NCBI RefSeq assembly: GCF_018919145.1
Contig: NZ_JAHLQJ010000001.1
Span: 62,001 to 126,000, forward strand
Length of the DNA stretch: 64,000 nucleotides
Source: Paenibacillus brevis
GTDB taxonomy: Bacteria > Bacillota > Bacilli > Paenibacillales > Paenibacillaceae
Reading direction: 5' to 3'
Part shown: piece by piece, positions 7,443-14,444 of the stretch
Numbering within the stretch: the first letter of the stretch is position 1
Layout: each line of letters starts with the position of its first letter
The notes under the pieces: generated by a model
Told to the model about the DNA's origin: nothing
The model's input: the letters and a program-made list of their open reading frames with translations, nothing else
Database searches by the model: none
Position numbers and translations under genes: made by a program

Positions 7443-7598
7443 CTACAATCTGCCGACTCCTAACCCGGTGGATTGTTCTTTTTTACCGACTAAATTGATT
7501 CGAAGCCATTTCATGCGAGTGAGATAGTGAGCAAACTCTAAAGCGGAAATGCGCTCTCCCTTTTCCAATTCGGACCATTCTTTCCCGTTGATATGCAT
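7443..7598 (-). CDS. Small phage protein, 51 aa, unknown
   Basis: ATG 7598 has AGGAGG five bases upstream, a near-ideal site. The product MHINGKEWSELEKGERISAL continues with EFAHYLTRMKWLRINLVGKK and ends after GLGVGRL. It is basic and amphipathic. No family recognised. It directly follows the 105-aa gene in the same operon. Confidence 0.65.
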   Translation of the reverse strand: MHINGKEWSELEKGERISALEFAHYLTRMKWLRINLVGKKEQSTGLGVGRL

Positions 7599-7607
7599 AT
7601 GTCCCTC

Positions 7608-7925
7608 CTATCCCGCAAACCGCATCTGAATAGCTTTCAGAGCGATCTGGCGATTATTAGTATCCAAATAGTCCATATCAGACAGATTGACCTTGTATCG
7701 CTCGTTGAACAAATGTAAGGCTAGATTGAGCATGAAGCGCTCCGAATCACTCCAAGGCCGGGCAATTCGTTTCAGCCCTTCCGCATTGATGGTGCATTCC
7801 TCAAAATCGATGTATGATGCCGCATAGCGTTGCAGTTTAGGGTTGTTCGTAAAAATGTGAAGAGTTCCTTTCCAGTACCGATCCTGCTGCAACTCTCTCG
7901 GGATGGACTTCATCACTGCATTCAT
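7608..7925 (-). CDS. Phage protein, 105 aa, unknown
   Basis: ATG 7925 (MNAVMKSIPRELQQDRYWKG) has GGAGG seven bases upstream; the ATG at 7931 is too close to it. The product is helical, with SYIDFEECTINAEGLKRIARPWSDSERFML and a C-terminal LDTNNRQIALKAIQMRF. No motif points to a function. Lies between regulators and the replication gene. Confidence 0.6.
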   Translation of the reverse strand: MNAVMKSIPRELQQDRYWKGTLHIFTNNPKLQRYAASYIDFEECTINAEGLKRIARPWSDSERFMLNLALHLFNERYKVNLSDMDYLDTNNRQIALKAIQMRFAG

Positions 7926-7936
7926 GTGCATTCCTC

Positions 7937-8452
7937 CTAATTGATATATTTTTTTGCTCGAAGCTCGGATCTGTGCTCCAGCCAAGCCCCAATATATGAA
8001 AAACAGTACTCTCTGCATAAAACCGATACATAATGAGTTAATGCGGTAATTGCTTCGATTGACTCCATAATGGCTGCCTTGATCTTCATCAAGTCCTTAT
8101 TTGTGAGCTGATCGCGCCTCTTGGTGATTGGAGCCTGGTGCAGGGCTTCCTCTGCCTCCCCTAGCTCTTCCAACACCTTCAAGTGTACACTTGACCTATG
8201 CAGGTCTACGTTGTCCAGCCAAGGGACTGTAGCGCCGTCTGTGATCTCTCCTGCCGCAGCTATGTATAGTTGCCCATCGTCATAATGAGCTGCAGTTGAT
8301 TTCATGACAGGCTCAGATGCTTTCCTGCTACCCTTAATGATCTTTCCAATCTGAGAAGCATCAACGTGAGCAATTGCCGCTGCGGCGCCTCTCGTATCTC
8401 CTGATCGTTTAAGCATGTCCTCTAATGACGAACCAAATTGTCCGATTGACAT
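7937..8452 (-). CDS. Phage Cro/C1-like HTH protein, 171 aa
   Basis: ATG 8452 (MSIGQFGSSLEDMLKRSG) follows GGGGTGG. Residues 8-50 read like a lambda-repressor-type helix-turn-helix (RGAAAAIAHVDASQIGKIIKG). The long C-terminal part is helical and ends in a Cys/Tyr-rich segment (HYVSVLCREYCFSYIGAW). It probably regulates early genes or acts with the replication protein. Assignment rests on the HTH only. Confidence 0.6.
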   Translation of the reverse strand: MSIGQFGSSLEDMLKRSGDTRGAAAAIAHVDASQIGKIIKGSRKASEPVMKSTAAHYDDGQLYIAAAGEITDGATVPWLDNVDLHRSSVHLKVLEELGEAEEALHQAPITKRRDQLTNKDLMKIKAAIMESIEAITALTHYVSVLCREYCFSYIGAWLEHRSELRAKKYIN

Positions 8453-8553
8453 TTGTTTTCCACCCCGTTTGTCCATTTTTCAGGATGCTTTCGGACAAGG
8501 GAGTGCGATATTATTAATTTGCAAGTCATTCCCTTAACCTCAGTCATTCCACA

Positions 8554-8583
8554 ACCGCCGAAGACCGGTACCGTCCCGGCGGT
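8554..8583 (+). terminator. Hairpin ACCGCCG/CGGCGGT, possible terminator
   Basis: Arms 8554-8560 and 8577-8583 enclose a small inner palindrome CGGTACCG. On the plus strand CCTTTTATT follows, while on the minus strand no U-tract is present. It lies just after the stop of the 69-aa HTH gene on the minus strand. Direction and role are uncertain. Confidence 0.4.
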
Positions 8584-8587
8584 CCTT

Positions 8588-8797
8588 TTATTCCCCAGAA
8601 GCAATCTTGTACCTATTTCTGAACCATCCAAGGAAATCTCCCCAGATAATTCGCTTGCCTCTCTCACCACCAAGGTCATATACCGGGCATCCCGGCTGAA
8701 AGGTAATATCATAAGCCTTGTTTTTATCAACCTTAATGCGTTTGGCCAATTCTGGAATTGTGATTACGTCTGTTTCGGAATAAACGCCTTGTTCCAT
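8588..8797 (-). CDS. Small excisionase-like HTH protein, 69 aa
   Basis: ATG 8797 (MEQGVYSETDVITIPELAKR) follows AAGGAGGTGGG. The pattern ITIPELAKRIKVDKNKAYD then PVYDLGGERGKRIIWGDFLGWF is typical of winged-helix excisionase/MerR-like (HTH_17) proteins. It may help excision or regulate early genes. Its 5' region contains the operator located inside cro (8843-8859). Confidence 0.65.
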   Translation of the reverse strand: MEQGVYSETDVITIPELAKRIKVDKNKAYDITFQPGCPVYDLGGERGKRIIWGDFLGWFRNRYKIASGE

Positions 8798-8799
8798 CT

Positions 8800-9054
8800 T
8801 TATCCCACCTCCTTGTGTTCGGATGTTGCAGATTGCTCCTTTGTACACCAATCATGTACCTTTAGAACTAAAAAAAGTATATTAATGTCTTCATCAAGAA
8901 TTTCTGAAATTTTGAATGCATCAGGGAGTGATGGATTTGAGTAACCGTTCTCCCAATTACTAACTGTACCTTTTGAATATCCTAGTTTCTTAGCTAGCTC
9001 TTCCTGCGTAAACCCCTTTTTCTTTCTTGATTTAATTAGTGTATGGTTTTTCAT
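8800..9054 (-). CDS. Cro-like XRE-family regulator, first gene of the lytic operon
   Basis: 84 aa. Residues 5-60 form a classic XRE helix-turn-helix (KKGFTQEELAKKLGYSKGTVSNWENG). ATG 9054 has GAGGTGA upstream and lies about 38 bp from the end of the perfect leftward promoter. Facing the CI-like gene across the operators identifies it as Cro-like. The last third (FLVLKVHDWCTKEQ) is divergent, and its DNA contains a fifth operator copy. Confidence 0.85.
   Translation of the reverse strand: MKNHTLIKSRKKKGFTQEELAKKLGYSKGTVSNWENGYSNPSLPDAFKISEILDEDINILFLVLKVHDWCTKEQSATSEHKEVG
8843..8859. promoter_or_regulatory. Operator copy inside the cro coding region
   Basis: GTACACCAATCATGTAC matches the switch-region consensus GTACA-N7-TGTAC exactly. 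It lies in the 3' end of cro, 46 bp before the next gene's start. A repressor bound here could block elongation or loop to the main operators. Confidence 0.65.
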
Positions 9055-9069
9055 TTAATCACCTCACTT

Positions 9070-9194
9070 GTACACTATTCTTGTACCTCATATTTTGATT
9101 ATATGTACAAGATTAGTGTATGTCAAGAACTAAAATACAATTATCATGTACTTGAATGCCGCTTTTCGAAATTATAGGTACAATAACACTGTAC
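9070..9194. promoter_or_regulatory. Phage genetic switch: four GTACA-N7-TGTAC operators
   Basis: Sites at 9070-9086 and 9178-9194 have perfect 5-bp half-sites. Those at 9105-9121 and 9135-9151 have one mismatch each. They fill the space between the divergent cro and cI genes. The 9105-9121 site fits the spacer of the leftward promoter, and 9178-9194 overlaps a likely -10 (TACAAT, 9179-9184) of the rightward one. Binding by CI or Cro is inferred from position. Confidence 0.8.
9098..9126 (-). promoter_or_regulatory. Leftward early lytic promoter, consensus sigma-A
   Basis: On the minus strand TTGACA (9126-9121), a 17-bp spacer and TATAAT (9103-9098) form a perfect sigma-A promoter reading into cro. 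Operator 9105-9121 fills the spacer, so repressor binding should shut it off. Confidence 0.85.
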
Positions 9195-9221
9195 TTTCTT
9201 AAGCATTGAGGTGAGATTATA

Positions 9222-9578
9222 TTGGCATTCCGTGGTGACAGAGTTGCGTTCTGGAGAAAAAAAATAAAGCTCACTCAAGAGGAACTAGCAGAAAAGATTA
9301 ATTTAACAAAAGCAGCGGTTAGCAATTACGAAAACGGGCATAGTAAGCCATCCGATGAGACACTGGTGGCAATAGCTGATGTGCTTGACGTTGATACTGA
9401 CTATCTATTAGGAAGAACAGATCAGCCACGCTCAAAAGTAGAAGACGGTATGTTTTTCTACGGTGGACCAGACAAATACACTCCTGATGAAATTGCAGAG
9501 ATGGATGCAGCTCTTAAGCGTTATCGTGAGATGAAAAATCGCGCAGTTAAGGAAGCTGAAAGACACAATAATCAATAG
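9222..9578 (+). CDS. CI-like XRE-family prophage repressor (TTG start)
   Basis: 118 aa. An XRE helix-turn-helix spans residues 8-62 (RKKIKLTQEELAEKINLTKAAVSNYENG, then VLDVDTDYLLGRTD). A short acidic C-terminal tail follows, with no LexA-type protease domain. Repressors of this kind are inactivated by ImmA-like peptidases, and such a gene lies 1 kb downstream. TTG 9222 follows GAGGTGA; no ATG is available in frame. As it reads toward the integrase it should maintain lysogeny. Confidence 0.8.
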   Translation: MAFRGDRVAFWRKKIKLTQEELAEKINLTKAAVSNYENGHSKPSDETLVAIADVLDVDTDYLLGRTDQPRSKVEDGMFFYGGPDKYTPDEIAEMDAALKRYREMKNRAVKEAERHNNQ

Positions 9579-9621
9579 CAACTCCCTCATCCGATGAGGA
9601 CAAAAAGCGAGATGGTAAAGA

Positions 9622-10509
9622 ATGAGCCAGGTTGATTATTCTCAATTCATGAGTAAGGCTAATTTTGAAAAATCACTAAATTCATTGTTGGGATTGATAG
9701 AGGGGATTCGGGCTGATCAAGAGGTTAGTCAGGCAGAAGTTGATGAATTGAGGAATTGGCTATCACTAAATGAATATCGGTCTACGTATCCATTCAAGGA
9801 AATCATCCCTATTATTGAACAAGCTCTATCTGATGGGGTAGTCACCATAGACGAAGTAGAGGACATTTCTTGGGTATGTCAAAATTATCTTGAAATCAAC
9901 CCATATTATGATGCGATTACAACAGACCTTCATATTTTACAAGGAATAATTCATGGGATTTTAAGTGATAACAAAATTGAATACTCTGAGCTTTCATACT
10001 TAAAGGAATGGCTTAATGATCACGATCACCTTGAATCTATGTTCCCATATGATGAGATTTATTCATTGCTCCATACTGTTATGAAAGATGGAATGTTAGA
10101 TTTGAACGAAACACTGCTGCTCAAAGCTTTCTTTTCTGATTTCATTGACACATCCATATCTTACAACATCCATTCTGGCGAAATGGAACAACTAAAAAAT
10201 CAAATGAATATTAGTGGCATTTGTGCATTAGGTCCTAATATTGAGTTTGATGGGAAGTTGTTCTGTTTTACAGGTGAATCTACCCGAATGACAAGATCCG
10301 AAATAGAAAAAGTGATTTTGAGTAAAGGTGGATTTTTTAATAAAGGAATTACTAAAAAGACAAATTATTTAATTGTTGGGTCCGGTGGCAACCCTTGTTG
10401 GGCATTTTCATGTTACGGTCGTAAAATTGAACAGGCTATAAAACTGCGGAAGCAGGGAATGAACGTTATTATTGCCCATGAGATAGATTTTTGGGATGCT
10501 CTAGGGTAG
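9622..10509 (+). CDS. TerB-like tandem helical repeats fused to a C-terminal BRCT domain
   Basis: 295 aa. Residues 15-95 and 100-180 look like two copies of one acidic helical unit (LLGLIEGIRADQEVSQAEVDEL and LQGIIHGILSDNKIEYSELSYL), resembling the TerB fold. Residues 205-292 form a BRCT domain of the DNA-ligase type (KLFCFTGESTRMTRSEIEKV, TNYLIVG, GRKIEQAIKLRKQG). BRCT domains bind phosphopeptides or DNA breaks. It sits between the repressor and ImmA genes, a slot often used by accessory genes, so a role in damage sensing or host interference is possible. That is inference. Confidence 0.75.
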   Translation: MSQVDYSQFMSKANFEKSLNSLLGLIEGIRADQEVSQAEVDELRNWLSLNEYRSTYPFKEIIPIIEQALSDGVVTIDEVEDISWVCQNYLEINPYYDAITTDLHILQGIIHGILSDNKIEYSELSYLKEWLNDHDHLESMFPYDEIYSLLHTVMKDGMLDLNETLLLKAFFSDFIDTSISYNIHSGEMEQLKNQMNISGICALGPNIEFDGKLFCFTGESTRMTRSEIEKVILSKGGFFNKGITKKTNYLIVGSGGNPCWAFSCYGRKIEQAIKLRKQGMNVIIAHEIDFWDALG

Positions 10510-10523
10510 CAATTATTTCAAAA

Positions 10524-10557
10524 AAAATAACAGCCCTTCTCAGGCTATTATTTTTTT
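10524..10557 (+). terminator. Rho-independent terminator after the BRCT gene
   Basis: Arms AATAACAGCC (10526-10535) and GGCTATTATT (10543-10552), one mismatch, are followed by a T-run to 10557. The A-run on the left makes it potentially bidirectional. It separates the repressor/BRCT unit from immA-int. Confidence 0.8.
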
Positions 10558-10598
10558 AGTATAATACCGAACATACATTCCCATTAGGAGGTGGTCCA

Positions 10599-11474
10599 AT
10601 GCAATTTATCTACTATAAAGAAACTTCAATGGAGCAGTGGATTGAAAGACTATACTATAATCTCGGCGTGCTGGTTCCTAAGGACTTGGACATCCAGATT
10701 ATCGCGGTAAAATTGAGGATTGATATAATCTATGAAAAGTGTAGACCGTTCTCTGATGCTAATGCTAGGGCGATTTTCTTAAATAAACGTGATAAAGAGA
10801 TTGTATCAAGGATTGTATTCTTTCATGAGATGTGCCATTTGCTACGGCATTCGGGGGATCAGAGAATGATGCCGGAGCTTTTCCGGGAGGGCCAAGAAAT
10901 GGAGGCAGAACAGTTTGCAATGTATGCTGCTATCCCCTTTCATATGATTAGAAAGTTGGAGGTTCCAGAAAGACATGACCTTGCCATACAGTTTTTTACT
11001 GATCACTTTGACGTACCGAGGACATTTGCAGAGAAGAGGCTTGATCAGATAAATCGGCGTATAGCTCAAGGGATTATGGATGAAGAAATTTCTAGTTCCC
11101 GAGATCAAATTCACCTGTCTGATGATGTGGATTGCTTAGAAGATTCATGTTCATTTTATTCTTATTATGACTTTATGAATGATGTAGATGGCCCGTCTCA
11201 GCTTATTGTCCAAATCGGAGGCTCCATATTATCTACACTGAGCGACATTGAAATTCCGATTGACGGTCCTTTTGAGCGCGCCGATGAAGAACAGATTGGC
11301 AAATACAAATATACTTTATTGAATATATCTGATCTTAAATATAGAGATGGCCGGCTATTTATTAACCTTGATGTCCTTCGACTAAAATATGGCCGTATTT
11401 CAAACCGTCTTGTAATACAGATGAAGGATGTAAAGTCCATATTGGATTATGAATTTGAAGCATCAATTTTTTAA
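10599..11474 (+). CDS. ImmA/IrrE-family metallopeptidase with C-terminal extension
   Basis: 291 aa. The zinc-protease motif HEMCH lies at 76-80, and EAEQFAMYAAIP downstream supplies the usual third ligand region. Family members cleave XRE repressors to induce the prophage. About 130 extra residues follow, beginning at SRDQIHLSDDV and with a beta-rich end (LFINLDVLRLKYGRISNRLV). The short ICEBs1 ImmA lacks this part. ATG 10599 has AGGAGGTGG upstream. The likely target is the CI-like repressor encoded at 9222-9578. Confidence 0.85.
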   Translation: MQFIYYKETSMEQWIERLYYNLGVLVPKDLDIQIIAVKLRIDIIYEKCRPFSDANARAIFLNKRDKEIVSRIVFFHEMCHLLRHSGDQRMMPELFREGQEMEAEQFAMYAAIPFHMIRKLEVPERHDLAIQFFTDHFDVPRTFAEKRLDQINRRIAQGIMDEEISSSRDQIHLSDDVDCLEDSCSFYSYYDFMNDVDGPSQLIVQIGGSILSTLSDIEIPIDGPFERADEEQIGKYKYTLLNISDLKYRDGRLFINLDVLRLKYGRISNRLVIQMKDVKSILDYEFEASIF

Positions 11475-11492
11475 AAAGGAGGTTGCTAACTT

Positions 11493-12716
11493 ATGACTGG
11501 TTCTGTCGCTAAGAAGGGGAAAAGATACTACATCGTAATCGAATTGGAACGTGACGAAGTGACCGGGAAGAGAAATCAGAAATGGTTATCCGGTTATAGC
11601 AGAAAAAGGGATGCCGAAAATGCTCTGCCAGGTGTCCTAGCAGATTATCAACGAGGGACATTTGTTGAACCAACAAAAAAAACTGTGGGAGATCAGATGT
11701 CTGAGTGGCTCGAGGACAAAAAAACATCCGTCAAGTACAATACCTGGTTATCTTATAGGTGGCTAGTTAATACACATATTAATCCTAACATCGGTTCAAT
11801 ACAGTTAAGCAAACTAAAACCGAAACACCTTCATGACTTATATAATAAGGTGCTGATTAATAAAATATCAGTTAGTTCCATCAGAAAAGCGCATGTGCTT
11901 ATTTTAGACTCTTTAAATCGTGCCGTATTATGGGGTTATGTCACGCAAAACGTAGCTACAGTAGTAGATCTCCCTCAGGGAAAAAAAACAAAGTTTAAGG
12001 TTTGGAATGAAGAAGAATTGAAGATTTTCTTGGAGGCTGCAAAAGAAGATCAGTATTATGAAGCATTTGAACTTGCAGCATCCACAGGGATGCGTCAATC
12101 AGAAATTTTAGCAGTGACCAGAGATTGCGTCGATCTTAAAATAAGGATGCTTTCTGTCCGCCAAGCCTACACCCTTGATGCAGCCGGAGGTCATGATTTT
12201 AACGATACCAAAACGGAGAGTTCTGAGAGGTCCATTGCTTTGTTTGAAAATACAGTCTCTATCCTAGAGAAACTATTTTCGAGGCAGGTTCAGTTGAAAC
12301 ATAGTCAATGCTACAAGGACCACGGACTAGTTATTCAGACGAGTGTGGGAACGCCTCTTGGTCCCAGAAACCTCATGCGGCATTATTACCGGATTCTGAA
12401 CAAAATCATTAAGGATCGTCCTGACTTCCCTAGAATTCGGTTTCAGGATCTACGGCACACCCATGCCTCTCTTCTTTTAAAATCAGGAATTCACCCAAAG
12501 ATTGTTCAAGAACGCCTTGGGCACTCCTCTATTAAAGTTACTCTAGACATATACTCACACGTGTTGCCGAACCTGCAAGAAGCAGCACTGAAGAATATCG
12601 GAAGTTCTATTTTAGGTGAAAAAAGTGCAAACAATAAAGCTATCACTTCTTTTCCGAAGAAAAGCTTTAGAGCGATAAAGGTTAGAAGAATGTTAGAAGT
12701 TCCGAGTTTGAAGTAA
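11493..12716 (+). CDS. int: Phage tyrosine integrase
   Basis: 407 aa. It has an N-terminal arm-binding domain (about 1-60), a SAM-like core-binding domain (65-165) and a catalytic domain with R201 (STGMRQSE), R321 (DLRHTHAS), H344 (RLGHSS) and nucleophile Y354 (LDIYSH). The usual histidine of the H-x-x-R box is Q318. The ribosome binding site is AAGGAGG. The gene ends 55 bp from the tRNA-Thr 3' end, so it most likely recombines at that tRNA. Confidence 0.93.
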   Translation: MTGSVAKKGKRYYIVIELERDEVTGKRNQKWLSGYSRKRDAENALPGVLADYQRGTFVEPTKKTVGDQMSEWLEDKKTSVKYNTWLSYRWLVNTHINPNIGSIQLSKLKPKHLHDLYNKVLINKISVSSIRKAHVLILDSLNRAVLWGYVTQNVATVVDLPQGKKTKFKVWNEEELKIFLEAAKEDQYYEAFELAASTGMRQSEILAVTRDCVDLKIRMLSVRQAYTLDAAGGHDFNDTKTESSERSIALFENTVSILEKLFSRQVQLKHSQCYKDHGLVIQTSVGTPLGPRNLMRHYYRILNKIIKDRPDFPRIRFQDLRHTHASLLLKSGIHPKIVQERLGHSSIKVTLDIYSHVLPNLQEAALKNIGSSILGEKSANNKAITSFPKKSFRAIKVRRMLEVPSLK

Positions 12717-12721
12717 AGTAA

Positions 12722-12750
12722 CGCGGCCCCCGAAAACCTCGGGGGCCGCG
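12722..12750. terminator. Strong GC hairpin between int and tRNA-Thr
   Basis: Twelve-bp arms CGCGGCCCCCGA / TCGGGGGCCGCG around AAACC. No long U-run follows on either strand, but the stem is very stable and lies between the converging int and tRNA genes. It probably blocks read-through both ways. Confidence 0.7.
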
Positions 12751-12771
12751 CCATGCTTGAATCTTTAAATA

Positions 12772-12843
12772 TGCTGGTGAAGGGAATTGAACCCCCGGCC
12801 TACGCATTACGAGTGCGTTGCTCTACCCCTGAGCTACACCAGC
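12772..12843 (-). tRNA. tRNA-Thr (anticodon CGU)
   Basis: 72 nt on the minus strand. Acceptor arms GCTGGTG / CACCAGC, discriminator A and no encoded CCA. The anticodon loop CTCGTAA is closed by ACGCA/TGCGT and gives anticodon CGT. The T-loop GTTCAATTC is present. Its 3' half abuts the prophage and is the probable attachment site core. Confidence 0.95.
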
Positions 12844-12867
12844 GTTTCACAAAAGTGAACGAAAATT

Positions 12868-12895
12868 ATTATAACTCGTTTTTAGAATTTTGCAA
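12868..12895 (-). promoter_or_regulatory. Probable tRNA-Thr promoter
   Basis: On the minus strand TTGCAA (12895-12890), a 16-bp spacer and TATAAT (12873-12868) lie 25 bp upstream of the tRNA 5' end. Confidence 0.7.
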
Positions 12896-13385
12896 GCCTC
12901 AAAACGTGGAAGCGTGCAAAACCCTTTCGGACTTTGCCGAGACTGTGATCATTTCGGTTACCGCGACGATAATATCACCCTATATTGTTCGGGGCCACGG
13001 TTCCTATGGGACAGGGCGATCAGGATCGATCCGGTAGCACATTCCATTTTCTGTTGAAGAGGCTGAAACATCTATACGAAATTTCGTACAAATCCATAAA
13101 TTCATATGGTAAACGATTATGTTTTGTATGGTTTATCGTATAAAATTTTTCATTCTTGGTGAAATCGGGCCGAATTTGTACGATATTTCGTACAAGCCTC
13201 TTCATTATGTGCAGAATTAGCCGAAGTTTATCCGATATTTTGTATAAAACCCTTCCTCATCAACAGTATCCCGCCCGAGCGCATCATGCAGACATCATTG
13301 CTATAGCCCCAGCCTTAGTCAATAGCCCAAGCTCACAACGCGCCCCTTGCAAGCTTGCTCCGTCAAATCTTCATAAAGGCGAGAT
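12896..13385. other. Gene-free stretch with degenerate palindromic repeats
   Basis: No convincing gene. Four related A+T-rich units occur at about 13074-13091, 13132-13151, 13177-13195 and 13230-13249. They are variants of TACGATATTTCGTACAA, itself nearly palindromic (GTACGA/TCGTAC). The rest is featureless to me. Confidence 0.5.
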
Positions 13386-13694
13386 TCAGCTTAATTCCAG
13401 CTTCTCCTGAACCGAACGCAGCTTCTGAGCGGACGAGCCTGCCTTATCCCGGCGATCGTCAATCTTTAGCGAGGTTGACACCCGCTGGGCGCCGGATTGG
13501 AATGGAGCTTCGTGAATGGCGCGAACGGCAGAGAAAATATCGTCCAGCGATCCTTCTATAATGGTGCTCATTGAGGTCAGTGTAAAGGTAATCCCGGGCT
13601 GCTGCTCCAGCACCTTCTGGAGATCAGCCACATAGCTGCTGAGACTGGTTGAGCCTGTACCGATCGGAATAACGGTCACTTCGGCAATGGCCAC
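13386..13694 (-). CDS. MTH1187-family thiamine-binding protein
   Basis: 102 aa. VTVIPIGTGSTSLSSYVADLQKVLE, TLTSMSTIIEG and RVSTSLKIDDRRDK mark the small ferredoxin-like thiamine-binding family (PF01910), which binds thiamine or a precursor. GTG 13694 has GGAGGG upstream. A paralogue of similar length lies in the TPP-controlled operon at 38379-38675. This copy stands alone, with no riboswitch seen. Confidence 0.85.
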   Translation of the reverse strand: MAIAEVTVIPIGTGSTSLSSYVADLQKVLEQQPGITFTLTSMSTIIEGSLDDIFSAVRAIHEAPFQSGAQRVSTSLKIDDRRDKAGSSAQKLRSVQEKLELS

Positions 13695-13817
13695 TTAAAT
13701 CCCTCCTCTTCTCTAAAACTCTGCTTCTTCTCCCCCCATTGTATCACGCAAGGGCAGATGCCATCTAATCTCATCTAATAAAATGCCCATTTAATAATTT
13801 AGTGTCCACTTAAATTT

Positions 13818-13834
13818 TTGGAAACAGTTTCCAA
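13818..13834. promoter_or_regulatory. Palindromic operator-like site
   Basis: TTGGAAACAGTTTCCAA is a perfect 8-bp dyad around one A. It lies in the divergent space between the thiamine-binding gene and the nrdDG promoter. The cognate regulator is unknown. It lacks the central CG of a typical CcpA site. Confidence 0.45.
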
Positions 13835-13931
13835 CATTTCTACAAATTCTTCATAAACTCTCGGCGCCGCATCCCTCTTGCTTTCTCATTTTTTTCAATG
13901 AATTTTCATAGTGAAGTGGGCCATTAGTCCG

Positions 13932-13960
13932 TTTACAAACACTACATCTTGGGCTATTCT
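13932..13960 (+). promoter_or_regulatory. nrdDG promoter with NrdR-like box in the spacer
   Basis: TTTACA (13932-13937), a 17-bp spacer and TATTCT (13955-13960). The spacer (13939-13954, ACACTACATCTTGGGC) matches the conserved positions of the NrdR box (acaCwAtATaTwG). A weaker second box may lie at 13971-13986, about three helical turns away, which is the usual spacing. NrdR control is inferred. Confidence 0.55.
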
Positions 13961-13986
13961 TAGAAACATCAACCAAATATAGTATC

Positions 13987-14259
13987 CAAAGAGGTGTTCC
14001 GGCAATATCTATTACCGGAGCTTAATAGGGAAGCGCGGTGCAAATCCGCTGCGGTCCCGCCACTGTAACCGGAGAAACTTGGTAACGCGATTGGGAGCGT
14101 TCTTGATACGATCAAGGCTGGAATCGTGAATTCCCAAGTGAACCTGCATCGTCCTGATGCCCCATCGGCTAATATGCAGCAATGCCACTGCATCATGCGT
14201 GAGTAACGCTTAGCGGGAAGGCGCCGAACGGGCCGGAAGCCAGGAGACCTGCCTCTTTG
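13987..14259 (+). ncRNA. Cobalamin (B12) riboswitch upstream of nrdDG
   Basis: The aptamer hallmarks are present: GGGAAGCGCGGTGCAAATCC, the following CCCGCCACTGTAA, and the B12 box GCCAGGAGACCTGCC. The ends pair as CAAAGAGG (13987-13994) with CCTCTTTG (14252-14259). A terminator follows at 14371. High adenosylcobalamin should therefore switch off the anaerobic reductase. That makes sense if the host also has a B12-dependent class II reductase. Confidence 0.92.
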
Positions 14260-14370
14260 CAGTTTGACACCGTTATGACCCTGCGAGGAACAGGGCAAGG
14301 TGTCCGATTACCGCGAATACATACACATCATCGCTTCGCCGTTACGGCAAGCTGTTCAGCTGCGGAAATG

Positions 14371-14412
14371 GGCATCATTTGATCGATACGGGGTCAAAAA
14401 GATGCCTTTTTA
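14371..14412 (+). terminator. Riboswitch-controlled terminator
   Basis: GGCATCATTTGA (14371-14382) pairs with TCAAAAAGATGCC (14394-14406), followed by TTTTTATTTTT. It lies between the B12 aptamer and the nrdD ribosome binding site, so it is the probable expression platform. Confidence 0.75.
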
Positions 14413-14444
14413 TTTTTATATTATCGGGTCGGAGGGAAATGAGG

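Larger units (their letters stand above)
1..12771. mobile_element. Prophage, right-hand part, inserted at tRNA-Thr
   Basis: Integrase, ImmA-like peptidase and CI-like repressor face a leftward block of Cro, replication, late-regulator and terminase genes. This is the standard layout of a temperate phage of Gram-positive bacteria. The right boundary is taken as the 3' end of tRNA-Thr, because the integrase stops only 55 bp from it. Structural genes and the left attachment site lie outside the window, so whether the prophage is complete cannot be judged. Confidence 0.9.
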
